Assembly (NCBI GenBank): GCA_934122035.1
Contig: CAKOVP010000013.1
Location: forward strand, 1-37,353
DNA: 37,353 nucleotides
Direction: 5' to 3'
From: an uncultured Clostridia bacterium
GTDB lineage: Bacteria; Bacillota; Clostridia; TANB77; CAG-508
Shown here: piece by piece, positions 8,193 through 16,099 of the stretch
Layout of the letters: every line of letters begins with the position of its first letter
How positions within the stretch are numbered: the stretch's first letter is position 1
Program-made: the position numbers and the translations under genes
The notes under the pieces: model-generated
Database searches by the model: none
The model's input: only the letters and a program-made list of their open reading frames with translations
What the model was told of the DNA's origin: nothing

Positions 8193-8816
8193 TTATTTTT
8201 CTTTATATGTCATTTTTATTATTCTACCATTTTCTTTGCTATACTCTACATTTGTACATTTAAAGCTTTTTCTAGCAATATCATCTCTTTCTGTAACTAA
8301 TGCATTATAATTTCTTATATAACCTACCATATCTGTGTATGATGGAGTAGTTGTTGAATTAAAATTACTTCTTAAGTCTGAAGAAGAACCTGCCCAATAA
8401 GATATATTTTTTCCTTTATATGTTTTATTTGCTTCTCTAATTTTTTTTGCAAGTTCTGTATAGCAAGATGTTAGTGTTGAAGCATTATATGTTGTGCTTT
8501 TGTATACTTGTGCATTTCTTATTTGATTTATTGTTATATCTAGTTCTATTCCTTGATATCCATTCTCAGATAAGTTTTTGCTGTTATAATCTTCAATTTT
8601 ATTTGCCAAAGATAATAATTCACTTCCATATAGACCATCTTTGTTATATGCTTCGTAGGTTTTATTAAAATCTCCAGCCTTTTCTATTTTTTCACTATCT
8701 TCCTGAGCTTGTCTTACACTAGATAATTGGTTATATCCATATACTAACATTCCAATTACAAGCAAGGATATTAACACCCCTGCCGCAATTTCTAGAGCTT
8801 TTGTAGCATTTTCCAT
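8193..8816 (-). CDS. Pilin-like protein with the MENATKAL start
   Basis: 207 residues, first of the subunit genes after the platform gene. It begins MENATKALEIAAGV; the helix runs to about residue 28. The middle has FNKTYEAYNKDGLYGSELLS followed by LANKIEDYN, matching the relatives. The C-terminus has FKCTNVEYSKENGRIIKMTY. It contains two Cys (SCYTEL and FKCT). The ribosome site (AAAGGA) is rather distant, about 14 nt, suggesting lower translation than the 151-residue member. A minor or initiating subunit is plausible but unproven. Confidence 0.67.
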   Translation of the reverse strand: MENATKALEIAAGVLISLLVIGMLVYGYNQLSSVRQAQEDSEKIEKAGDFNKTYEAYNKDGLYGSELLSLANKIEDYNSKNLSENGYQGIELDITINQIRNAQVYKSTTYNASTLTSCYTELAKKIREANKTYKGKNISYWAGSSSDLRSNFNSTTTPSYTDMVGYIRNYNALVTERDDIARKSFKCTNVEYSKENGRIIKMTYKEK

Positions 8817-8861
8817 AAATTTTACCGCTTTCCTTTCTCAAATTAATCAGTCGAAAAAGAA

Positions 8862-10937
8862 TTACTTCATTGAGGTCATTGTATTAAATGATGTTGTCAT
8901 ACTTGTTAATCCTATAAATACAAGTGGTACAATTAAGTATCCTACAAATAATGCTACCATTGGAGCAAAGCCTATTGCTTTTCCTATTCTACCTTTCTTA
9001 GCAATTAGTCTTTCGTTTGATTCTTTTCTTCTTGCTTGATAGTATTCTCTTTCAGAATCCAATTCATCAAATGCTTCTGCTATAGGTATTTTTTCTACCG
9101 CAGCTTGTAAGCTTTCTACTATACGAATAAACTCTTTATAATTTACTTCGTCTTTCATTTCTTCTAATGCTTCCCAAGGTCCAGATTCATAGTTATTTAC
9201 ACATTGTGTAATTGGTTCTTTAAAAATGTTTGAATATCTTTCTAGCCATTCCAAAATCATTTCAACATTTACTCTTTCTATTCTCATAAGCATTAATATG
9301 ATTGTTTGGAATTGCATTACTTCGTCTTCCATTTCTATTTGTCTCATCTTTGCTTGGAAATATAGCAACCATATTGGAAGGTTATATCCAATTATTGCAA
9401 ATACAAATGCTAGAAGCATTTCAAACCAGCTTAAATACTCACTATTTATTTGTCTTAATTTTCCAAGTACTCTTTCTGCAGCTGTTTTTATTTCATCATC
9501 TGAACTATTTTTATAATCTGATGATTTTCTCATTGCTTTTTCTATATCTTTTTGAGTAGTATCTGTTTTTCCTTTGAATTTATCTAAGAATTTATTATCA
9601 CTTGCTGTAAGTTCGTCTGCTTTTTTTCTATCTTTTTCTGTCATTTCACCAATTATATCGTAGTCTGTTGTTGGCTCCGAATATATATATTTTACTTGTA
9701 TATTATGTAGCTGAACAAAAATTACCAAAGATCCTATAAATGTAAGTACTGCTAAAGCTAGTCTTTTTACATAAATCCATTGTATTTTATCTTTACAAGC
9801 AGAGTCTTTCATTAAGTTTCTTAGTTTTCTTCTTTCCTTTGTTCCATCTTTTGGTACAAAGGAATCTACTAAAGGTTTTATAAATGGTATGTTGTAAACT
9901 TTATCTTCCCATGGATGGTCTGCACGTATTTCTATTTTTGTGGAACCATTGTCCTTTAATTTTCTTGTTAATATGTAACATACAAATGTTAATATTACTA
10001 TTAAAAGCTGTACTATCATACCATTTTTTCCATAATAGAAACTTTGTGTAAAGCTAAACTGCGATACAGACCAGCTTTTTATTGGTTCTAGTGCTAAAAG
10101 TGGTACTATTGCAATTACAGACAAGCTCTGGAATACATAGTCCAATTTATCTCTTTTTAATATTTCTAGTTGCATTTCTTGGCTTATGTTGTTTAGATTT
10201 TTTAGGTATAATGATGTTTTTTCTATTGTTCTATCACCAAATTCTTTGGTTAAGTAAGAAATTCCAGCAAATTCTTTTAAATAACTATTTGGTGCAATAT
10301 CGTAATATTTTTCTAGTTCTGCTTCTGGATCATCAGAAATTAATATTTCGTATATTTTTTCTGCTTGTCTTGCCATTTCTGGTGCAGAATCACCTTGTGC
10401 AACTTGATATATTGCCTCTTCTACCATGTTAAATTCATGGTATGCATGTCTTATTTCTGCAAAAAAATCTATTTGCTGAACTAGTAGTTTATTATCCATT
10501 TTGTCTACCATACCATCTACTAGTGTGTCTACCATAAATACTTCAAATATAAGTAGTATTGCTAATAATAATGTATTGTTTTTCGTTATAAGTATTATTA
10601 TTAATGTGACTGGTATTATTATTAATAATGCTCTAGTAAGTATTTGTGATGTTTGTTTTCTTGTTAAATATTCATCATCTATGTTTATAATTTCTAGTCT
10701 TCTTCTTATTTTAAATAAATATCTTTTCAAGAAAGGGGTTTTTATATATATTGTATATAATTTCTGATATAGAATTTCTGTAGAAAAGGTGCTTTGTTTT
10801 GTACCTTTACGAAGTTGTCTGATTTGTGCTATATCTGAATTTTTCATTTTCTTGTTCATTATTATATATAAAACAACAATTACAGCAAAAAGTATTCCTA
10901 CACCAATCATCATATACAAGATTAAATTGCTATCCAT
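8862..10937 (-). CDS. Fused TadB-TadC-like inner-membrane platform protein (two T2SF-like domains)
   Basis: 691 residues, about twice the length of TadB or TadC. There are two T2SF-like halves. The first, at about residues 150-290, has FFAEIRHAYHEFNMVEEAIY and LKEFAGISYLTKEFGD and is followed by helices at 268-285 and 305-324. The second, at about 540-680, has FQTIILMLMRIERVNVEMIL, ESLQAAVEKIPIAEAFDELD and a final hydrophobic pair at 655-680. Other helices lie at about 5-27, 102-140, 390-410 and 503-527. T2SF proteins are the membrane platform that couples the secretion ATPase to fibre assembly, and Tad systems normally use two separate ones. It lies directly between the ATPase and the subunit genes, as expected. 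The AAGGAGGTG ribosome site is about 13 nt from the ATG. Confidence 0.82.
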   Translation of the reverse strand: MDSNLILYMMIGVGILFAVIVVLYIIMNKKMKNSDIAQIRQLRKGTKQSTFSTEILYQKLYTIYIKTPFLKRYLFKIRRRLEIINIDDEYLTRKQTSQILTRALLIIIPVTLIIILITKNNTLLLAILLIFEVFMVDTLVDGMVDKMDNKLLVQQIDFFAEIRHAYHEFNMVEEAIYQVAQGDSAPEMARQAEKIYEILISDDPEAELEKYYDIAPNSYLKEFAGISYLTKEFGDRTIEKTSLYLKNLNNISQEMQLEILKRDKLDYVFQSLSVIAIVPLLALEPIKSWSVSQFSFTQSFYYGKNGMIVQLLIVILTFVCYILTRKLKDNGSTKIEIRADHPWEDKVYNIPFIKPLVDSFVPKDGTKERRKLRNLMKDSACKDKIQWIYVKRLALAVLTFIGSLVIFVQLHNIQVKYIYSEPTTDYDIIGEMTEKDRKKADELTASDNKFLDKFKGKTDTTQKDIEKAMRKSSDYKNSSDDEIKTAAERVLGKLRQINSEYLSWFEMLLAFVFAIIGYNLPIWLLYFQAKMRQIEMEDEVMQFQTIILMLMRIERVNVEMILEWLERYSNIFKEPITQCVNNYESGPWEALEEMKDEVNYKEFIRIVESLQAAVEKIPIAEAFDELDSEREYYQARRKESNERLIAKKGRIGKAIGFAPMVALFVGYLIVPLVFIGLTSMTTSFNTMTSMK

Positions 10938-10968
10938 ATTTATTAGTTTGCACCTCCTTAAAAAAATA

Positions 10969-12882
10969 TTAATCTTCTATCATATCAGAATCTCTATGTG
11001 CCTCTATTCCCCAATTTACTTTAACAAATTTCTTAAAGTTTTCTGCGTCTACATCATCCATATTGTTAAGCATTTCTTTTATATTTTTTTCTGATATTGG
11101 ATTTGTTAATACATATGTTCCATCATGATATTCTAATATATTTCTATATTGATATAATTCTCTGTTTGTGCTCTTGGTAAAATACATTGTAGCATTATCC
11201 ATAAATTTATCTATTTTACCTTCTATTGTTTTTTCTTTCTTGTAATTGTATGTGTATTCGTTTTTATCTTCTACTGGAATACATTCTGTGATTCTTTCTA
11301 TGTATCTTCTTCCTCTAAAGTCTTTTACTAAGTGTATATCAAAGTTTAATACAGAAACAACTTGCTCTTCTGCTGTTCTTTCGTCATTAAATACACCTGC
11401 TCTAAGCATTGAGTTACGTAGCGCTGTTACTAAGTCTGGGAATGTTTTTGCGTGGTGAGTAAATAATGTAAATTTAGATGCAACTTGTGCAGATTGAATC
11501 ATCCAAGATGCTACGGGGTCTGTTGCAACCTCTCCTATGATATTAACAGAACCATCGGTTTTTTTCTGAACATCCAAACATTGTTGTCCAGATATTGTTT
11601 CTGTTTCACGCATTGATAATATGTTTCTTGTTGGATATATTTTTCTTAAGTGAAGCTCAAATGCAGTTTCTGTGATACGAAGGTTCATTGTTTCGTATAT
11701 GTTTTCTATCATTGCCATAAGCATTGTTGTTTTACCACAACCCTGTTCACCAGTAAGTGATATAATTCTTGCACCTTTTACTAAATATTTTAAAAGGTCT
11801 ATTGTTTCATCTTTTCCAGGGAATTTTACTATTTGTTCTAGTGTTGCACGTTTAACATCGAACTTTCTTACAAAAAATGCCCATGTTTCAGACATACTTG
11901 GTCTTACAACAACGACACGAGACCCATCTTTCATTTCGTTAATTTTGTAACCATTTGTATCTGATAGTTGTCCTGGATTGTTGAATTTATATATGTTCTG
12001 GCAAACTCTTTTTAGTTCTGCTTCTGTTCCAAATGATAGGAATGCTAAACGAATAGATTTACCTTGGAACATTATCCAAATACTATCACAAGCACGTGGT
12101 ACTTTGTGTTCTGCAATTTGTCCTAAATAATCTCCATCTGTTTGAGCAACTTGGCTTAAGAAACTTTCTGGAAGACCAGATACACCACCCGAGATACCAT
12201 CTATGTTCATATCTCTTATTTCATCTATGCTACTATATCCCTTGTAATGTTGATATATTCTTTGTACTACAACATTTAATTTATCTTTAAATGTTAAAAC
12301 AAAGTTCTCTTTTTCATATATGTTATCTATTTCTTCTGGAGTTATTACATAAGAAGGTTTTGAGTCTCCATCTATGTATTTTAGATCCGCTAAATTATAT
12401 TTTTTTATTATTTCTGTTAGAGCCTCATACCCAAATTCATTTTTGTACATATATAAAATTATATCAAATTTGTCTTGTGATGTTAAAAGCGAAGGTACAT
12501 CAAAAGGTATTGCTTTAGATACGTTTATTTCGTCTACTCCATATTCATTATAAAGCATATCGTAGATTAATTCTTTTATATATCTTTTATCGTTTATATC
12601 ACCATATGTACAACCCTTTAACGCTTTCTTTAATTCATATTTTTTATTCTTTCTTCTTTTTAATTCTTCTTCAGAAAGTCCTATATCATATAAGTTTATT
12701 TTTGTTATTTCATCTAGTCTTTTCTTAACAAATTCTGTCATCATTTCTAATGTATAAGTTCTGTCATCTACTTTAATTTTTTCTTCTGCTTCCTCGTTTT
12801 TTCTTTTTTGAACGAACTTGCGTACTAGTGTAAAAGCAACTCCTAAAACTATAACCATTAGTATTAAATTGGTAAGAGTCAT
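10969..12882 (-). CDS. CpaF/TadA-like secretion ATPase with an N-terminal membrane anchor
   Basis: 637-residue type II/IV secretion ATPase (T2SE superfamily). The motor domain is C-terminal: Walker A GEQGCGKTT at 378-386, a Walker B-region NIIGEV at 447-452, and a His-box-like FTHHAKT at 474-480. These motors hydrolyse ATP at the cytoplasmic membrane to drive pilus assembly or retraction. Two things are unusual. The first 22 residues (LTNLILMVIVLGVAFTLV) form a clear membrane helix followed by a basic stretch, whereas CpaF-type ATPases are normally soluble. The Arg that usually follows GEV in this family (GEVRG) is replaced (GEVATD). A long N-terminal region (about 40-260) precedes the motor. 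The GGAG ribosome site is good, and the gene ends 31 bp before the platform gene. The superfamily assignment is firm; the exact subfamily is not. Confidence 0.88.
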   Translation of the reverse strand: MTLTNLILMVIVLGVAFTLVRKFVQKRKNEEAEEKIKVDDRTYTLEMMTEFVKKRLDEITKINLYDIGLSEEELKRRKNKKYELKKALKGCTYGDINDKRYIKELIYDMLYNEYGVDEINVSKAIPFDVPSLLTSQDKFDIILYMYKNEFGYEALTEIIKKYNLADLKYIDGDSKPSYVITPEEIDNIYEKENFVLTFKDKLNVVVQRIYQHYKGYSSIDEIRDMNIDGISGGVSGLPESFLSQVAQTDGDYLGQIAEHKVPRACDSIWIMFQGKSIRLAFLSFGTEAELKRVCQNIYKFNNPGQLSDTNGYKINEMKDGSRVVVVRPSMSETWAFFVRKFDVKRATLEQIVKFPGKDETIDLLKYLVKGARIISLTGEQGCGKTTMLMAMIENIYETMNLRITETAFELHLRKIYPTRNILSMRETETISGQQCLDVQKKTDGSVNIIGEVATDPVASWMIQSAQVASKFTLFTHHAKTFPDLVTALRNSMLRAGVFNDERTAEEQVVSVLNFDIHLVKDFRGRRYIERITECIPVEDKNEYTYNYKKEKTIEGKIDKFMDNATMYFTKSTNRELYQYRNILEYHDGTYVLTNPISEKNIKEMLNNMDDVDAENFKKFVKVNWGIEAHRDSDMIED

Positions 12883-12907
12883 TACTTTTTCTCCTTCCTC
12901 TTAATTA

Positions 12908-13747
12908 TCACATTTTCATTTGTAATTCTTGTAATTTGTATATTATTGTGTCACAAGTTCTTTTAGATTCCTGTGTGAATATTACATTTCTGTCATTTTC
13001 ATCTACTACACTTCTGTATTTTATAAAAAAGTCTGCAACTGTTCCTTCTGTTGAAGCTTCAAAAAATAATGTATTATATGGAACTGCACAAATTTTTCTT
13101 TTTTCTTTTAATTCTCTTGTCATATTTGTTACATTGTATTTAGAAAATTTATCATATTTTCCAGCAAGTAGAATAACATTATTTTTTTTGAAGAGTTCAT
13201 CATTACTTCTTAAATTTATAACATTTTTCATTGCATCTAAGCCTTGTTTTAGTGTTAGTACAACAACATCAGACTGTTCTAGAATTTTTCTTTGTGTATC
13301 CATTGGCATTCTTTTGTCTACATCTACAAATACCATATCATATTCTCTGGCTGCAATTTTTAAAAGATCAGGATAATATTCAGCAATTGTATTATAGTCC
13401 ATAATGTTTTGCGTTGCAGGTGCCGGTAATACATCTAATCTATCTTTAAATACAACTCTTGCATAATCTCCTACAATATTAGAAGAAGATCTATTACTTT
13501 GAATTATTTTTATTAAGCCCTCTACTCCATTATTAAAATTTATTTGTGTTACTCCTGTTATCGCTCTTACATTTTTTTCTTTTGACTCATCCCAAAAGCA
13601 GTTTTCTATTGTATTATCTTGAAAGCTTGTTGCAACTTCTAATATTTTATGGTTATGGTCAATTGCCATTGCAGTAGCAACTGCTACTGAAGATAAAGTT
13701 TGTCCTGTTTCTCTTTTACTATTGCTCCAAAAAGATATTATTGCCAT
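12908..13747 (-). CDS. TadZ/CpaE-like ParA/MinD-fold protein with altered P-loop
   Basis: 279 residues with the overall pattern of MinD/ParA-type ATPases: an N-terminal beta strand, a P-loop-like segment, MVFVDVDKRMPMD (Walker B/A' region, about 145-157) and DVVVLTLKQGLDAM. The N-terminal loop reads WSNSKRETGQT. The signature Lys of the deviant Walker A motif is kept (K11) but the paired Gly are Arg-Glu and the P-loop Lys is Gln (Q16). It may bind nucleotide weakly or not at all. TadZ/CpaE proteins localise the Tad machinery in the cell and are often degenerate, which fits. The ribosome site AAAGGAG overlaps the end of the preceding gene, and only 3 nt separate the two. Confidence 0.72.
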   Translation of the reverse strand: MAIISFWSNSKRETGQTLSSVAVATAMAIDHNHKILEVATSFQDNTIENCFWDESKEKNVRAITGVTQINFNNGVEGLIKIIQSNRSSSNIVGDYARVVFKDRLDVLPAPATQNIMDYNTIAEYYPDLLKIAAREYDMVFVDVDKRMPMDTQRKILEQSDVVVLTLKQGLDAMKNVINLRSNDELFKKNNVILLAGKYDKFSKYNVTNMTRELKEKRKICAVPYNTLFFEASTEGTVADFFIKYRSVVDENDRNVIFTQESKRTCDTIIYKLQELQMKM

Positions 13748-13750
13748 TGC

Positions 13751-14449
13751 CTATACTCCTTTTTCTAACTTTTTGATAATTTTCTTTATATTGTTTCCAC
13801 TGGCTTCTCCAGAAATTTCTTGTACTAAGAATATAAGTGAATCTTTATATTCTTGACTAAGTCCTTTAAATTTTATTTTTGAAAGTCTTTGGTTTTCTAT
13901 TATTATATCTCTATCTTGACTAAGCATTGGAAAATATATTTTTTCATTATTCCAATTTATTTTATATCCTAATGATAGGAAGTTTAAATATTCATCTTCC
14001 GCCTGAGTCATTTTATTTGAAAATAATATTTTTGTAAGTTCTATTGGATTTCTTATTCCACTTAAAACTTCCAGTCCTTTTTTTAGGTCGAATAAATCTG
14101 GAGAAGTTACAAAATATTTTCTTGTATAATTATATATATCAAATTCATCTAAAAGACTGGGATCATCCATGTCTAGAAATATATAATCATAACTTAGTAC
14201 AGCATTTTCTGGTAGTCCTAAATATCTTTTTATTTCGTTGTAGCTTCTAAACCCTACAGATATGTCTACTCCTTCATATTCTGTAACATATGAAGTTGTA
14301 GGATTTATAGATGGAACTACATATTTAGCTTTTTGGTTAACTGTTGAATCTATTACAAGTACTTTTTTTCCCATTTCCACTAAAATTCTAGATATATATA
14401 TTAATAAATCTGTTTTGTCAAACACTCCTATAAAGCATATCTTCTCCAT
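13751..14449 (-). CDS. Second, more degenerate TadZ/CpaE-like protein
   Basis: 232 residues. The start (KICFIGVFDKTDLLIYISRI) resembles the first strand, loop and helix of a ParA/MinD fold but lacks the glycines of a P-loop; only K12-T13 remain. KKVLVIDS and YDYIFLDMDDPS look like the second strand and Walker B region. The last 70 residues are charged and end in a basic helix (NNIKKIIKKLEKG). It probably forms a pair with the downstream TadZ-like protein, to which it is translationally coupled. AGGAGG lies 5 nt before the ATG. Family assignment rests on fold pattern and context, not on a diagnostic motif, so it is moderate. Confidence 0.55.
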   Translation of the reverse strand: MEKICFIGVFDKTDLLIYISRILVEMGKKVLVIDSTVNQKAKYVVPSINPTTSYVTEYEGVDISVGFRSYNEIKRYLGLPENAVLSYDYIFLDMDDPSLLDEFDIYNYTRKYFVTSPDLFDLKKGLEVLSGIRNPIELTKILFSNKMTQAEDEYLNFLSLGYKINWNNEKIYFPMLSQDRDIIIENQRLSKIKFKGLSQEYKDSLIFLVQEISGEASGNNIKKIIKKLEKGV

Positions 14450-14464
14450 TATTTCCTCCTATTT

Positions 14465-15370
14465 TTACTCTCCTGCTAATGCATCTAAGTAAGATTGTCT
14501 TTGTTCTTTTCTTGTTGAAACTTCTTTAGATACTCCAGAGCTTATTCCATCTGTTCTATCGTCTGATTCAACTCTATTTAATTCTCCATTGATGCTATTT
14601 CTTATTTGTCCTGCATATGTGTTATAGCGTGTTATCATTGCATTCTTAGCTTCTTGTACAATATTAGGATCACTTTGTACTAAATTAATAACTTCTTGGC
14701 TTGGTACATATGTTGGTGTTGCTTTTCCTTGAGTTCCAGGTTCAACATATTTTGTTGTGTATAAATATGAACCATCCATTTGGTATGCTTCTACTATAGC
14801 ATTACTCATTGCTAATGTTTCTTCTTCTGTTAATTTAACCCAAATTGTGTTTACTGAGTCTATTCCATCTATTTGTGGAACTTCCACTTTCTTTTTAGAG
14901 ACAACAACATAATCCAATCCAGAAGGCATTCTTAATCTTATATCCACATAATCGTTACTTGTTATTTGACTTTGGATGTTTATCATATTGTATTCTTGTA
15001 TTCTTAAATCATTTGTTACATTTTCATCTGTTGCTGTAACCATTGCATCTGTAAGTACAGTTCCTTTTTTTAAGTCTATTTTAGCAATAGTATTTTCATC
15101 TAAACTACTTGCTTTTATCGCATCTGTTGGAACAGTGCTTTTATCTGCTTGTACTGTTTTAAACATTGAGCCATCAACCGCGTCTCCAGATTTAACATCT
15201 GAATTTAATACAGATACACTAACTAAGCTGGAGTTTCTTTCATTCTCAGCTTCTTTTAGTTTCATTATTTGCATTAATAAAAGTGCTACAACAAGTCCCA
15301 TTATAACAAGTGTAACTAGCACTCCTAAAATAAATGAATTCCTTGATTTTTTTTGCATTGGATTAGCCAT
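14465..15370 (-). CDS. CpaB/RcpC-like pilus assembly protein (SAF domain)
   Basis: 301 residues. A cytoplasmic basic start is followed by one membrane helix (about 12-33) and an SAF-like domain at about 45-130. DVKSGDAVDGSMFK and DLKKGTVLTDAMV are typical of the paired beta elements of CpaB/FlgA-type SAF domains. The C-terminal part (IRLRMPSGLDYVVVSKKKVE, then TIWVKLTEEETLAM) matches the order seen in CpaB proteins. The tail (250-301) is charged and coiled-coil-like. CpaB is an extracytoplasmic component of Tad pilus assembly. This is the first gene of the cluster, and AGGAGG lies just upstream of its ATG. Only 15 nt separate its stop from the next start, so the cluster is likely one operon. 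Confidence 0.75.
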   Translation of the reverse strand: MANPMQKKSRNSFILGVLVTLVIMGLVVALLLMQIMKLKEAENERNSSLVSVSVLNSDVKSGDAVDGSMFKTVQADKSTVPTDAIKASSLDENTIAKIDLKKGTVLTDAMVTATDENVTNDLRIQEYNMINIQSQITSNDYVDIRLRMPSGLDYVVVSKKKVEVPQIDGIDSVNTIWVKLTEEETLAMSNAIVEAYQMDGSYLYTTKYVEPGTQGKATPTYVPSQEVINLVQSDPNIVQEAKNAMITRYNTYAGQIRNSINGELNRVESDDRTDGISSGVSKEVSTRKEQRQSYLDALAGE

Positions 15371-15418
15371 TTTCTTTCCTCCTATATGTCATTATTAGAC
15401 AATTATATTACTTATTTT

Positions 15419-15447
15419 ATTTTACAACAAAAGCAATGCAAAAACAA
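15419..15447 (-). promoter_or_regulatory. Candidate promoter of the Tad-like operon
   Basis: Reading on the minus strand, TTGTTT (15442-15447) and TAAAAT (15419-15424) are separated by 17 nt, about 50 nt upstream of the CpaB-like start. The -10 is good (5 of 6) and the -35 is weak. A tandem direct repeat lies just upstream (15481-15502). Confidence 0.4.
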
Positions 15448-15480
15448 TATAAATTTATTCTTGTAATTCAAGTTTAATTT

Positions 15481-15502
15481 TTTTGTAATAGTTTTGTAAT
15501 AG
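15481..15502. repeat. Perfect tandem 11-bp direct repeat upstream of the Tad-like operon
   Basis: TTTTGTAATAG occurs twice head to tail (15481-15491 and 15492-15502). The 11-bp period is about one helical turn, so a protein could bind both copies on the same DNA face. The repeat lies about 35 bp upstream of the candidate -35 of the operon, a common place for an activator. It could also be chance in AT-rich DNA. Confidence 0.5.
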
Positions 15503-15590
15503 TTCTATTTGCATAAAAAAAATAATCAAATTTTCAAAAATTTACTTATTTTTATACTTAAATTCTTTACGCCATTCTATTTATTCCATA

Positions 15591-15616
15591 AAAAAAGCTC
15601 ATATTGTAATGAGCTT
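15591..15616 (-). terminator. Intrinsic terminator after the Cys-tailed membrane protein gene
   Basis: A perfect 8-bp stem AAGCTCAT (15595-15602) with ATGAGCTT (15609-15616) and a 6-nt loop. On the minus strand it is followed by a run of seven U. The stem overlaps the stop codon of the 15615-16028 gene, whose transcript it should end. Confidence 0.75.
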
Positions 15617-16028
15617 ATCTTCTATAATAATTCCTATAATTATTATATGTTTTCATATTATTTTGATATCTATTACATGAGCATCCGCAACCGTTGTTTT
15701 CATTTTCATCATTTATTAGTTCGTTTGCAGATAACACTTCTGCATTCACATTTGTTGCATTTACTGTATGTGCGTTTATTGTCCTCAAAATTCCGTTTCT
15801 TCCAAAAGTCTCGCATATGAACTTTGTTAAATATGCAGCAATATATGCTAAAATTGTATATATTATAGCATATACTAAGAAAGACGTATCAAAAGCTGAG
15901 AACGCAAGTATTAAGTATACTGCAAAAAAGGTTGTAGCCACAAGAATTGGACATTTAATTATTTTTTGTAGCACTACTGCAAGAATTATTGTAGCAATAG
16001 GAAGTGCAAAATATAGTAATAAGTTCAT
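15615..16028 (-). CDS. Three-helix membrane protein with Cys-rich tail (DUF2651/YbeF-like?)
   Basis: 137 residues with three hydrophobic segments at about 2-20, 28-47 and 49-70, then a hydrophilic tail. The membrane part reminds me of the small YbeF/DUF2651 proteins of Firmicutes, but this is a weak recollection. The tail contains NGCGCSCNRYQ at about 112-122, followed by an Asn/Tyr/Arg-rich end. The GCGCxCNR pattern is also the C-terminus of the tiny membrane peptide at 33899-34000 in this window. Such Cys clusters may bind metal or form disulfides. Function unknown. The gene lies between truA and the Tad-like operon and has its own terminator. Confidence 0.65.
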   Translation of the reverse strand: MNLLLYFALPIATIILAVVLQKIIKCPILVATTFFAVYLILAFSAFDTSFLVYAIIYTILAYIAAYLTKFICETFGRNGILRTINAHTVNATNVNAEVLSANELINDENENNGCGCSCNRYQNNMKTYNNYRNYYRR

Positions 16029-16099
16029 ATTAAATTCATTCCTCTCTTTGAGTATATATTACATAATATGAACTTTTATATTTTTTCGTTACTTTTATT

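Noticed and set aside
10082..10432. Leu/Phe-rich + strand ORF opposite the platform gene
   Set aside because: It lies wholly within a well-supported gene on the other strand, has no family motif, and its composition is that expected from the complement of an AT-rich coding strand. The same applies to the other + strand ORFs between 4000 and 33800.
15481..15502. Start of a CRISPR array
   Set aside because: Only two 11-bp units with no spacer; no longer repeats or cas genes anywhere in the window.
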